Assembly (NCBI GenBank): GCA_002437305.1
Contig: DJOW01000044.1
Coordinates: forward strand, 1 to 23,579
Length of the DNA: 23,579 nucleotides
From: Bacteroidales bacterium UBA6428
Lineage (GTDB): Bacteria; Bacteroidota; Bacteroidia; Bacteroidales; UBA932
Direction of reading: 5' to 3'
The translations under genes were made by a program, and so were the position numbers. Under the pieces are notes generated by a model. The model searched no databases, was not told the origin of the DNA, and saw only the letters and a list, made by a program, of their open reading frames with translations. Of this stretch, positions 14,679 through 22,053 are shown piece after piece. Each line of letters starts with the position of its first letter. The stretch's first letter is position 1.

Positions 14679-15608
14679 ATGAGCGCTGCTAAAAACATAT
14701 GCGGCAACAAGGCGGTAGTCTATCTGCTGTCCGTTTTTGCCATTGTGCTTTGGGGAATGTCCTACATCTGGAGCGACAAACTTATCGCCCTTGATGTTCC
14801 GATTTTCTATTTTGTCCCGATAAGGATTTTTGTCGCAGGTGTTATCCTCCTGCTCTTCAACATATTCACAAAAGCTTTCCGCCTTATCGCTCGTAAGGAT
14901 ATTCTTAAATTTGCTTTTCTGGCTTTGTTTGAGCCTCTTATCTATTTCCTTTGCGAGACATACGGCATCAAGGAGACAGGCTCACCGACCATAAGCGCCA
15001 TGATCATCGCCTCCGTGCCGATCTTCTCGGTAGGGGCTGGCGCACTCTTTTTCAAAGAGCGCGTTTCCCTCTTGAACGGCTTCGGAATCGCTGTGACCTT
15101 GGGTGGAATATGTCTTGTCCTTCTACATCAAGGAAGAGCAGAAGGTGCCCCACAGAACTTTCTTCTCGGTGTTATCCTGCTGATGATTGCCGTATTCTCG
15201 GAAGTCGGCCACGCCTCTCTGACTAAGCTCCTGGCTCAAGGCTATAAGCCGCAAGTCATAGTCATGTACCAGTTTCTGATCGGTTCGGTGTATTTCCTTC
15301 CATTCTTCCTGACGAAAGGCATCAAGAATTTTGACTCTAGACTCCTTTCTTGGGAAGTCCTTGAGCCTATCCTTTGTCTGGCTATCCTCTGTTCCAGCCT
15401 CGCGTTCTCCCTTTGGGCAATGGCCATCAAGAAGTTAGGTGTCGGCAAGTCCAGTGTGTTCCTCGCCATGATGTGCGTCGCCACCGCCCTGGTCGCCGAA
15501 GTCATCGGCCGCGAGCACCTCTCCATGGTCCAGTGGCTCGGAGTCTTCATCGCCGTCCTCGGCATCGTCCTCTCCCAGTACTGCTGCACCACGAAGTCCA
15601 AAGCGTAA
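14679..15608 (+). CDS. EamA-domain (DMT superfamily) transporter
   Basis: Inner-membrane protein of 309 aa with about ten hydrophobic segments arranged as two EamA repeats (roughly residues 10-145 and 160-300). The first repeat has LWGMSYIWSDKL and the PTISAMIIASVPIFS stretch; the second has LCLAILCSSLAFSLWAMAIK and a final EVIGREHLSMVQWLGVFI-type segment. These are the usual landmarks of drug/metabolite exporters. Family members move amino acids, nucleosides or other small metabolites outward; the substrate cannot be predicted. It has its own promoter with a 17-bp palindrome, suggesting specific control. No partner gene is adjacent. Confidence 0.88.
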   Translation: MSAAKNICGNKAVVYLLSVFAIVLWGMSYIWSDKLIALDVPIFYFVPIRIFVAGVILLLFNIFTKAFRLIARKDILKFAFLALFEPLIYFLCETYGIKETGSPTISAMIIASVPIFSVGAGALFFKERVSLLNGFGIAVTLGGICLVLLHQGRAEGAPQNFLLGVILLMIAVFSEVGHASLTKLLAQGYKPQVIVMYQFLIGSVYFLPFFLTKGIKNFDSRLLSWEVLEPILCLAILCSSLAFSLWAMAIKKLGVGKSSVFLAMMCVATALVAEVIGREHLSMVQWLGVFIAVLGIVLSQYCCTTKSKA

Positions 15609-15614
15609 CTACCC

Positions 15615-15693
15615 CTTGTATTGCACAGGATTGGATTTCTTGCATTTCGATACAGTCTTTATCGCTATTAGGGTAAATCCAATCTTATACAAG
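15615..15693. terminator. long inverted repeat between EamA and antitoxin genes
   Basis: GATTGGATTT (15629-15638) pairs perfectly with AAATCCAATC (15675-15684) across a 36-nt loop. Outer arms CTTGTA (15615-15620) and TACAAG (15688-15693) add six more pairs. It fills the 86-bp gap between two convergent genes and ends one base before the antitoxin stop codon. It probably limits read-through both ways, although there is no U-tract. Confidence 0.45.
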
Positions 15694-15694
15694 C

Positions 15695-15955
15695 TCATAG
15701 CGTTTCCAAGAATTTATTAAGTTCCTCCTTTGTAGTGCAGGTCGTGACATGGCCTTCCCTGTATTGCCTGCGCCCCTCTTCGAGCCTCTCTTCAAGTTCC
15801 GGAGAAAGAACAAAATCCTCTTCATAAACGGGGGTCAGCATATAGGAGACCTTTCCCCTGCGCCTGATTACCACCTGTTCCCCATTGTCGGCGAGCGCAA
15901 ACATGGATGCCTGTTTCTCCCGAAATTCTCTTGATGTAATCTGAATGACTGCCAT
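15695..15955 (-). CDS. Phd/YefM-like antitoxin without a toxin partner
   Basis: Small protein of 86 aa with the Phd/YefM N-terminal DNA-binding fold (MAVIQITSREFREKQASMF, then NGEQVVIRRRGKVSYMLTPV) and a charged C-terminal tail (LSPELEERLEEGRRQYREGH) of the kind that wraps a toxin. The ATG at 15955 is chosen because the homologous part starts there. A 10+10-bp palindrome lies 19 bp upstream, as expected for autoregulation. In the family the toxin (RelE, Doc or similar) is normally the next gene downstream; here only 86 bp remain before a convergent transporter gene, and upstream there is decayed DNA. It is thus an orphan antitoxin: an immunity remnant, a solitary regulator or one that pairs with a toxin elsewhere. 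Confidence 0.8.
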   Translation of the reverse strand: MAVIQITSREFREKQASMFALADNGEQVVIRRRGKVSYMLTPVYEEDFVLSPELEERLEEGRRQYREGHVTTCTTKEELNKFLETL

Positions 15956-15973
15956 ACTTTTAAAATTTATCTT

Positions 15974-15995
15974 TGTGTACCAAAATTGGTACACA
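15974..15995 (-). promoter_or_regulatory. palindromic operator of the antitoxin gene
   Basis: TGTGTACCAA (15974-15983) and TTGGTACACA (15986-15995) are perfect 10-bp inverted arms with a 2-bp centre, located 19 bp before the antitoxin ATG. The position and symmetry are those of an autorepression site. Confidence 0.65.
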
Positions 15996-16243
15996 GAGAT
16001 AATGTCTTTTCTGGAAGCCACCAAACTTTTTTGAAAAAATCAGTCTTACGGGTGCGTTTCCCCTCTCAGGAACTCCGCGACTTCGACGAACGAACCTTCG
16101 TCCCGCTCGCTCCACCAGTCTTCGTTGGCGGCTCGGCACCTTCTGCCCACCAATGAAAGCTGTGGCGCTTAACTGATTGAATATTACCGATAAAGCCCCT
16201 GTCCTAGCACCGATTTGAATACCAGGACAGTGTGCTTCTACTT
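15996..16243. other. geneless, apparently decayed stretch
   Basis: No convincing gene. The one open frame needs a GTG start, crosses the antitoxin operator and has no recognisable motif. A perfect 7-bp stem (CTGTCCT 16199-16205 with AGGACAG 16224-16230) sits where a preceding 123-bp repeat unit would have its hairpin, so a badly diverged unit may begin near 16121. Confidence 0.4.
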
Positions 16244-16391
16244 TGATATTCAGGAACTTACATGCCACGGCTTGATAATCAGCGAGTGGCGGGTAACGTC
16301 CTTATTATCATTTAGATATCGTGCCGTCTTCGGACGATATTGACTAAAGACGATATGTTAATGCCTTGATTGATAATGATTTACTTACCAC
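16244..16391 (+). repeat. second locus of the 123-bp-period repeat
   Basis: One full unit (16244-16349) has the anchors TGAT, TTAC, CAC, TGATnnTCA, GAGTG, GTAA and CTAAAG at exactly the offsets seen in the array at 3037-3388 (0, 14, 22, 29, 40, 49, 100). The start of a second unit (TGAT 16367, TTAC 16381, CAC 16389) lies exactly 123 bp further. The unit can fold into a long hairpin from TTTAG (16311) to CTAAA (16344), with an inner perfect stem ATATCGT/ACGATAT and a CCG-TCTT-CGG tip. Here it follows no promoter and precedes no plus-strand gene. Confidence 0.65.
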
Positions 16392-16420
16392 GGTCGCTGA
16401 ACTCGTAGAAGCGACTGTGG
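16388..16420. repeat. degenerate palindromic repeat, GTCGCTGA...GAAGCGAC type
   Basis: CCACGGTCGC (16388-16397) pairs with GCGACTGTGG (16411-16420) over ten positions with one G-T wobble and a 13-nt loop. The core is a variant of the repeat unit at 9450-9488. It lies just past the dihydroorotase stop and may end that transcript, though no U-run follows. Confidence 0.5.
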
Positions 16421-16434
16421 TGGAATTGGTAGAC
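16411..16434 (+). other. tRNA-Leu 5'-end-like fragment
   Basis: Positions 16417-16434 (GTGGTGGAATTGGTAGAC) are identical to the acceptor-stem to D-arm part of common tRNA-Leu genes such as the E. coli Leu(GAG) gene as I recall it. The rest of the tRNA (anticodon arm, variable arm, TTCGA loop) is absent, so this is at most a relic or a chance match. Confidence 0.35.
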
Positions 16435-16452
16435 CGTTAATTGCTATGAGGC

Positions 16453-17955
16453 TTAGAGATTGCTGAATACAATCGGCTGTCCGGAAGGGAAGCCCTGGAT
16501 TAGACTGCCATCGGCAATGACCTGGATACCATTGAGGAAAACTTTGTCAATCATGCCTTTAAGCTTCACTCCGTCGTACGGAGACCAGCCGCATTTGCAG
16601 GCGGTCTTTTCGACGGAATAATTCGGCTCGGGAGCATTTTCGGCCAGATCAACTGCAGGGTTCTGGACGGAATATCCTGGCTCAGGATTGTTTGCGGCAG
16701 AATTTGAGTGGCTCTGGACTGAATATTCCCGCTCAGGGTCAATGACGATGAGGTCGGCATAGTTTCCGACTTTCAGGCTGCCTCGCTCCTTGATTCCGAG
16801 GATCCCGGCTGGCTTCTCTGAAAATGCCGAAGCGATTCTGGACAGCGTCAACTGACCTGCTTCCTTCCCTTCATTGAATATGCCCGCGACCGTCATCGCT
16901 ACAGACAACGACTGCTGGACCGATGGCATGCCGGAAGGACATGCCAGGTATGGCCTTTCTTTCTCAGACAGCAGGTGAGGGGCGTGGTCCGAACCGATGG
17001 TGTCGATGATGCCCTCGGCCAGACCTTTCCTCAAGGCCTCACGGTCAGAGTCCGACTTGATGGCCGGATTGCATTTCACCTTACCTTTCAACGTCTCGTA
17101 GTCCTTGTCGCTGAACCAAAGGTAATTCGCTGATGTCTCGGCTGTAATGTTCGGATTGTGGATCTTTGCGGCGCGGATCATCTCCACCTCCTCGGCTGTC
17201 GAGACATGGAGGACGTGGAGCCTGGTGCCATATTCAATGGCCATGGCAAGCGCCTTGGCGGTGGAGCGGATGCATGCCTTGCGGCTGCGGATCTGAGGGT
17301 GCTCGCTGAAAGGAATATCCTCTCCGAACTTAGCCTTGGCGGCCTCCAGATTAGCTTTGATGATCCCCTCGTCCTCGCTGTGGATGAGAATCGGCTTGCC
17401 TTGAATCCTGAACAAATCGGAAAGAGCATCTTTATCGTCCACGAGCATATTCCCGGTGGATGAACCCATGAAGACCTTGATGCCGCCGAACTTCTCCCCG
17501 AGGCCTTCGGCAAGATATTCACGGAGCATTGCCGCATTGCCGTTTGTGGCTCCGAGATGAAATCCATAATTCGCCCACGATCGTCTTCGGGCACGGTCCA
17601 GCTTGTCTTGCAGCGCTTTAGCATCGGTTGTCGGAGGGATGGTGTTCGGCATGTCAATGAATGATGTGACTCCGCCGAGCAGCGCGGCCTTAGACTCACT
17701 TCCGGTGTCTGCTTTCCATTCCATTCCCGGCTCGCGGAAATGCACATGCGCGTCTATTCCTCCGGCCATCAGCACCTTGCCCTCCAAGCCAATGACCTCA
17801 GCGTCAGGGAAAGCCCGCATAGCCTCGGAGTCATCTGATTCAGAATTGCTTCGGTACCATATTCCGGCGATCCGCTCTCCATCAATGGCTAGGGCTCCCT
17901 TCTTTGAGGAAGCCCCTGTCACTATTGTCGCTCCGGTAAGTAAAATCCTTGCCAT
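16453..17955 (-). CDS. pyrC: dihydroorotase, with a repeat insertion near the C-terminus
   Basis: Zinc amidohydrolase that cyclises carbamoyl-aspartate in pyrimidine synthesis, cytoplasmic. Class I landmarks: DAHVHFREPG with H70 and H72, the lysine to be carboxylated probably within FGGIKVFMGSS (K160) or the D101 region, H192 (LIHSEDE), H250 (LHVLHVST) and catalytic D323 (IGSDHAPH). Length 500 aa is about 50 above the usual Bacteroidetes enzyme. Part of the excess is a low-complexity insertion at residues 411-445 in which YSV recurs at 411, 428 and 446 between Pro/Asn/Glu-rich linkers, just before the conserved KCGWSPYDG. The gene starts 1 bp after the stop of the glycosyltransferase gene, so the two are coupled. 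Allantoinase or hydantoinase is the less likely alternative. Confidence 0.9.
   Translation of the reverse strand: MARILLTGATIVTGASSKKGALAIDGERIAGIWYRSNSESDDSEAMRAFPDAEVIGLEGKVLMAGGIDAHVHFREPGMEWKADTGSESKAALLGGVTSFIDMPNTIPPTTDAKALQDKLDRARRRSWANYGFHLGATNGNAAMLREYLAEGLGEKFGGIKVFMGSSTGNMLVDDKDALSDLFRIQGKPILIHSEDEGIIKANLEAAKAKFGEDIPFSEHPQIRSRKACIRSTAKALAMAIEYGTRLHVLHVSTAEEVEMIRAAKIHNPNITAETSANYLWFSDKDYETLKGKVKCNPAIKSDSDREALRKGLAEGIIDTIGSDHAPHLLSEKERPYLACPSGMPSVQQSLSVAMTVAGIFNEGKEAGQLTLSRIASAFSEKPAGILGIKERGSLKVGNYADLIVIDPEREYSVQSHSNSAANNPEPGYSVQNPAVDLAENAPEPNYSVEKTACKCGWSPYDGVKLKGMIDKVFLNGIQVIADGSLIQGFPSGQPIVFSNL
16604..16741 (-). repeat. three-copy in-frame repeat inside pyrC
   Basis: Three imperfect copies of a 51-54-bp unit encode (E/P)-x-YSV-(Q/E) plus a Ser/Asn/Pro/Glu linker. 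Each contains a TATTCC- or TATTCA-type core, and one has the palindrome GAATATTC. All lie in one frame with no stop, so the protein carries a 35-residue expansion. Confidence 0.6.
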
Positions 17956-17956
17956 T

Positions 17957-18679
17957 TTATGCTTTTCTGTGGAACTTTCTGAATTTAAGTCTGATCACGC
18001 CCCAGAACGCCTCTCCGAAGATTCCACCGCTCATCTTGGATGTGCCGAGCTTGCGGTTCACGAATATTATCGGTACCTCCACCAGTTTGAATCCCAGTTT
18101 CCATGCAGTGTACTTCATCTCGATCTGGAATCCATAACCTTTCATCCTGACGTCATCCAGATCTATGGCTTCCAACACTTTGCGGCTGTAGCACTTGAAT
18201 CCGGCCGTGCAGTCGTGGATCTTCATTCCGAGGACTGTCTTTACGTAGATCGAAGCGAAGTAGGACATCAGGATCCTGCCGATCGGCCAGTTAACGACAC
18301 TGATCCCATCGCAGTATCGGGAGCCGATGGCTACCCCTCCGCAATCAGCGCATGCCTTGTAGAGCCTTGGCAGGTCATCCGGGTTGTGGGAGAAGTCAGC
18401 ATCCATCTCGAAGATGTAGTCGTAGTCTTTTCCCAGAGCCCATTTGAATCCGGTCAGATAGGCTGTTCCCAGACCAAGCTTTCCGGAACGCTCAATCATG
18501 AATAGCCTGTCGCTGAACTCAGTCTGAAGGCCCTTGACAATGCCGGCGGTACCGTCAGGAGATCCGTCATCTATGATGAGCACGTCGTAGTCTCCGTCAA
18601 GGGAGAACACTTTCCTTATGATCGCTTCGATGTTTTCCTTCTCGTTGTAAGTCGGAATGATGACGACTTTCCTGTCCAT
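17957..18679 (-). CDS. family 2 glycosyltransferase, polyprenol-phosphate mannose synthase type
   Basis: GT2 enzyme of 240 aa with the DPM1-like pattern: VVIIPTYNEKENI (5-17), LIIDDGSPDGT (34-44), the GLGTAYLTGFKWAL segment, and the metal-binding DAD at 93-95 (FEMDADFSHNP). GSRYCDG and the CTAGFKCYSRKVL region follow. There are no C-terminal membrane helices, so it is a short peripheral form that transfers a sugar, probably mannose, from its nucleotide donor to undecaprenyl phosphate on the inner face of the membrane. It sits 12 bp after the tricorn-like gene and 1 bp before pyrC. The DPM-pyrC pairing is familiar in Bacteroidales from my general knowledge. Donor sugar is not proven. Confidence 0.88.
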   Translation of the reverse strand: MDRKVVIIPTYNEKENIEAIIRKVFSLDGDYDVLIIDDGSPDGTAGIVKGLQTEFSDRLFMIERSGKLGLGTAYLTGFKWALGKDYDYIFEMDADFSHNPDDLPRLYKACADCGGVAIGSRYCDGISVVNWPIGRILMSYFASIYVKTVLGMKIHDCTAGFKCYSRKVLEAIDLDDVRMKGYGFQIEMKYTAWKLGFKLVEVPIIFVNRKLGTSKMSGGIFGEAFWGVIRLKFRKFHRKA

Positions 18680-18691
18680 AGTATAAAGTTG

Positions 18692-21600
18692 TTATTTTGT
18701 TTTCATCATCTCTTTGACCGCTGCCTCAAGCTGCTTGTCTTCGCCCCGGAGGACGGACGCTGGGTCATTGTCAACCTTGATGTCGGGTTCAATTTGCTGG
18801 TTCTCAAGGTATTTGCCTTCTTTGACACCGAAAGAGCCGACCTGAGGAATACCAAACACCATGCCATTGATCTGTGTCTCCCACCACACCGCGGTCATTG
18901 TTCCAGGTACCGGCATGCCGATGAGCTTGCCTATCCCCAATGTCCGGTAGGTGTAAGGAAATCCGCAGGCGTCAGAGTAGTTGTCCTCGCACATGAGCAC
19001 GCACGAAGGTTTCCTCCATTTGTTGTACGGCTCACTGCCGATGTACTGTCCGCGAGGTGTGAATCGAATATATTCCTTGCCGCTGAGGAACGTCGCGAGG
19101 TCATCGTGCAGCCACCCGCCACCGTTGTGCCTGGTGTCAACCACAGCCGCGTCAGCCGCCCTGTACTTGCCAAGAAGTTTTGAATATACTGTCCTGAAAC
19201 TTGGGGAGTCCATTCCTTCGACGTGCGTGTAGCCCACTTTCCCTCCGGAAAGTCTGTCAGCCATCTCCTCCCTTTGCTTTACCCATCTTCTGTACATCAA
19301 CGAGTGTTCTGAATATCCCGGCTCGACGAACAGCTCAACATCCTTCTTCCCTTTCTTGACAACGAGCGCCACTTTCTTTCCGGCTTTGTTTCTGAGAAGT
19401 CCGAACCAGCTCTCACCCGCCTTTATCGGCTGTCCGTCAATGGATTCGATGATGTCTCCAGCCTTGATTTCCGAGTCTGCCAGATTGAGCGCTCCTCCAG
19501 GCAGGATCTCGGCTATCTTGAGTCCGTCTCCTTCGTAGTCATAGTCATAGATGGCTCCGAGCCAACCCATTGTGTACTTTGAGCGACTGTAGTACCTGGC
19601 TCCCGTGTGCGAGCCGTTGAGCTCTCCGAGCATTTCCGAAAGAAGGTCCTGGAAATCGAAATTGTTGACGATGTAAGGCATGAACTGTTCATAGTTCTTC
19701 TTGTAGCCCTCCCAGTCGATCCCATGGATCTGCGGATCGTAGAACTTCTCGTTCACCTGTTTCCAGACATGACCGAAGATGTAGTTCCGCTCTGCCTTGG
19801 GCTTGAACTCGTAGTCACCGGAGAATGAGATTGAGCTTGCGGATCCACTAGCTATGCTTATTTTTGTTATTGTGGCGCCGGTGAATATGTAGAGGCTCTT
19901 GTCGTCCGCCGAAGGAATCAGGGATCCTCTGACACCTTTCTTCAAGACTTTCACATCGCCTTTCTTTATGTCCAACTGGCAGAGGTCGTAACTTTTTTCC
20001 AACCTTGTCGTGTAGAACAGCTTGGTTCCGTCTTGTGTCAAATAGAAGTCTCCGAGCCTGCCTGAGAAGCGGGTCAGACGGGCTGTCCGGAACTCCCTGT
20101 CCTCAAGGTCAAGGATAAGTTTCTCAGGCTTCCGGGCCTGCTTGACCGAATCCTTCTTCTCCTTTTTCTCTTCCTTTTCGATTTTCTTCTCGGATTTATC
20201 TCCATCCTCCAGGACCTTGGCGATCTCGGCGTCCTCCTTGTCCTGGTAGAACTTTGTCATCTCCTTGCCGTCAAAGAACATGATGTAGATGTCGTTCTCC
20301 GCTCCCCAGCTTCCATGGCTGCGGTAGCCGTCCTTGTCTGATTCCCAAGCCATCGCCTTGCCCTTGAGAGCCCATTTGAAGTTGCCGTCAGAATAACCGC
20401 TCTGGGTAAGGTTTGTGATCTCACCGCTCTCGATGTCAATCAGGGCTATGTCGGAGTTGTTCCATCCTCCATTGATCTGGTAGGTGCTCAGAAGGTATTT
20501 GCTGTCCGGGCTCCATTCAAATTCCAGATCACCATCCGCATAGGAGTAGTTGACGCCATTCAGCAGTGATTTCTCCTTGCCGTCTTTTGTGGACTTTATG
20601 ACAAGCTCCGTCCTGTCGCGAAGGAATGCAACCCATTTTCCGTCCGGAGAGACGACCGGCTGGAAGCAGGTCTCGCTTTCCGAGGTGACAAGCTCCTCCT
20701 TGAACTTGGTGGCGTAGGTGAACATTTTCTCCCTTTTGTCGGTAAGCGTGGTCTTGTATATTCCCCAATGTCCATTCCTTTCCGATGAGTAGTAAAGTTC
20801 GCGCCCATCCTTTGAGAAGCTGACGTTGCGCTCCTGCTCGGGGGTGTTCGTGATTCTTTTTGTTGTCCTGTAATCAACTGACGTCACGAACACATCGCCT
20901 CTGACGACAACCGCTATCTCCTTCCCTTCGGGGGACACTGCCATCGAGGATGCGCCGGCGGAGAATGTAAGATATTCGATGTCATTCTCGGTCTCGTCCT
21001 TCGCTACTGTGATGTCAATCATTTTGGGTTCGGTTCCTTCCTTCATTGTATAAAGGTCTCCATTCCAAGAAAAGCAGAGTGTTCCATTCCCGGCAACCGA
21101 CAGGAACCTCACCGGGTTTTCCTTGAACTTGGTGATCTGGGTGACACTGCCTGGATCCGAAACGGATGACTTATAGATGTTAAGGGTGCCGTCTGCTTCC
21201 GAGATGTAGTAGAAAGTCTTTCCGTCGGAGGCGAATACGGGATTTCTGTCCTCTCCGGCGAATGAACTCAACTTGGTGAATGTCCCATCTCCGGTGACGC
21301 GGAATCTGCCACCCTGTGCCCCGGAAGGCTTGTAGAGCCAGATGTCCCTGGTTACTGATGACTTATGGTGCTTGCGCAGAGGATCCTCGTAGCCTTTGTA
21401 ATCTTCGTAGAGGACTTCGCCGGAATCGTTCACGCTCAGCGCCATAAGTGGCATGGAAGTGACAAGCTGCGGCCTTCCCGCGTTCTCGTCCACTTGCCAG
21501 ATCTGCGGCTCTCCGGGAAATCCGCCATAGACGGCGTCCTGCTGGATGTTGGCCTGGAATAGAACCCTTCCCCCGTCAAGCACTTGGAGAGGAGTCTCAT

Positions 21601-21934
21601 TGCCGGGGTAGTCGGTAAGCCTTTTAGGAACTCCACCTTCGGAGGAGGTCATGAATATGTCTTTGGATCCTGCCCTGTAGGAAGAGAAAACGATTTTTTT
21701 TCCGTCAGGGGTCCACATGGGGTCCGAGTCATAAGCCTGGTTGGCCGTAACCTGAAGCGCCCTGCCTCCGTTAACGTCCACCGTGAAGAGATCCCCTTTG
21801 TAGCTGAACGCCACTTTGGTTCCGTCTGGAGAGATTGCGCTTTTCCTTAGCCATTTAGGTGTTTCCTGTGCGTTCAGTGTCGTGGCCGCAGCCAGGATGA
21901 CCGTGGTCGCGATCAGTATGCTTTTTGTGGTCAT
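18692..21934 (-). CDS. tricorn-like S41 family protease, secreted
   Basis: Large exported peptidase of 1080 aa. A signal peptide (about 1-22, cleavage after LNA) is followed by a beta-propeller region of PD40/WD40-like repeats (SPDGTKVAFS, TPDGKKIVFS, SPEGKEIAVV, SPDGKWVAFL, SPDSKYLLS). A Lys/Glu-rich linker (about 570-610) and a second propeller part come next. The C-terminal S41 module has a VNEKFYDPQIHGIDW core start, GELNGSHTGARY with the candidate catalytic His776, a PDZ domain (about 790-870), and DNYSDACGF with the likely nucleophile Ser987. Tricorn proteins trim oligopeptides; in Bacteroidetes they are usually periplasmic. It is probably the first gene of a unit with the glycosyltransferase and pyrC. 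Confidence 0.93.
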   Translation of the reverse strand: MTTKSILIATTVILAAATTLNAQETPKWLRKSAISPDGTKVAFSYKGDLFTVDVNGGRALQVTANQAYDSDPMWTPDGKKIVFSSYRAGSKDIFMTSSEGGVPKRLTDYPGNETPLQVLDGGRVLFQANIQQDAVYGGFPGEPQIWQVDENAGRPQLVTSMPLMALSVNDSGEVLYEDYKGYEDPLRKHHKSSVTRDIWLYKPSGAQGGRFRVTGDGTFTKLSSFAGEDRNPVFASDGKTFYYISEADGTLNIYKSSVSDPGSVTQITKFKENPVRFLSVAGNGTLCFSWNGDLYTMKEGTEPKMIDITVAKDETENDIEYLTFSAGASSMAVSPEGKEIAVVVRGDVFVTSVDYRTTKRITNTPEQERNVSFSKDGRELYYSSERNGHWGIYKTTLTDKREKMFTYATKFKEELVTSESETCFQPVVSPDGKWVAFLRDRTELVIKSTKDGKEKSLLNGVNYSYADGDLEFEWSPDSKYLLSTYQINGGWNNSDIALIDIESGEITNLTQSGYSDGNFKWALKGKAMAWESDKDGYRSHGSWGAENDIYIMFFDGKEMTKFYQDKEDAEIAKVLEDGDKSEKKIEKEEKKEKKDSVKQARKPEKLILDLEDREFRTARLTRFSGRLGDFYLTQDGTKLFYTTRLEKSYDLCQLDIKKGDVKVLKKGVRGSLIPSADDKSLYIFTGATITKISIASGSASSISFSGDYEFKPKAERNYIFGHVWKQVNEKFYDPQIHGIDWEGYKKNYEQFMPYIVNNFDFQDLLSEMLGELNGSHTGARYYSRSKYTMGWLGAIYDYDYEGDGLKIAEILPGGALNLADSEIKAGDIIESIDGQPIKAGESWFGLLRNKAGKKVALVVKKGKKDVELFVEPGYSEHSLMYRRWVKQREEMADRLSGGKVGYTHVEGMDSPSFRTVYSKLLGKYRAADAAVVDTRHNGGGWLHDDLATFLSGKEYIRFTPRGQYIGSEPYNKWRKPSCVLMCEDNYSDACGFPYTYRTLGIGKLIGMPVPGTMTAVWWETQINGMVFGIPQVGSFGVKEGKYLENQQIEPDIKVDNDPASVLRGEDKQLEAAVKEMMKTK

Positions 21935-21977
21935 ATCTGTTATTGTATAGTTATTTCCGCCGTTGACGACTGTTTGG

Positions 21978-21985
21978 CAAATGTA
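21978..21985 (-). promoter_or_regulatory. -7 box of the tricorn-DPM-pyrC unit
   Basis: On the minus strand TACATTTG matches the consensus exactly, giving a leader of roughly 40 nt. No TTTG occurs at the proper -33 distance. Confidence 0.45.
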
Positions 21986-22007
21986 TCAATTTTTGCCGAT
22001 ATTTTAC

Positions 22008-22015
22008 TATTTTTG
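22008..22015 (+). promoter_or_regulatory. -7 box of the double-domain glycosyltransferase gene
   Basis: TATTTTTG matches TAnnTTTG, about 40 bp before the ATG at 22054. The -33 element is not evident. It is divergent to the tricorn promoter in a 119-bp AT-rich gap. Confidence 0.4.
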
Positions 22016-22053
22016 TGTTTGTCAAATGCTAAAATTAATATTCATTTTTTAAT

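Noticed and set aside
15695..16024. TTG-started 109-residue version of the antitoxin
   Set aside because: The added 23 residues read through the operator palindrome, and family similarity begins at the ATG at 15955.
15960..16268. 102-codon minus-strand frame overlapping the antitoxin operator
   Set aside because: It needs a GTG start inside the 123-bp repeat, runs through the palindromic operator, and shows no motif or protein-like conservation that I recognise.
16411..16434. complete tRNA-Leu gene
   Set aside because: Only the 5' 24 nt fit; no anticodon stem, variable arm or T-loop follows.
17603..18505. 300-codon plus-strand frame across pyrC and the glycosyltransferase
   Set aside because: It is antisense to two clear enzymes and spans their junction.
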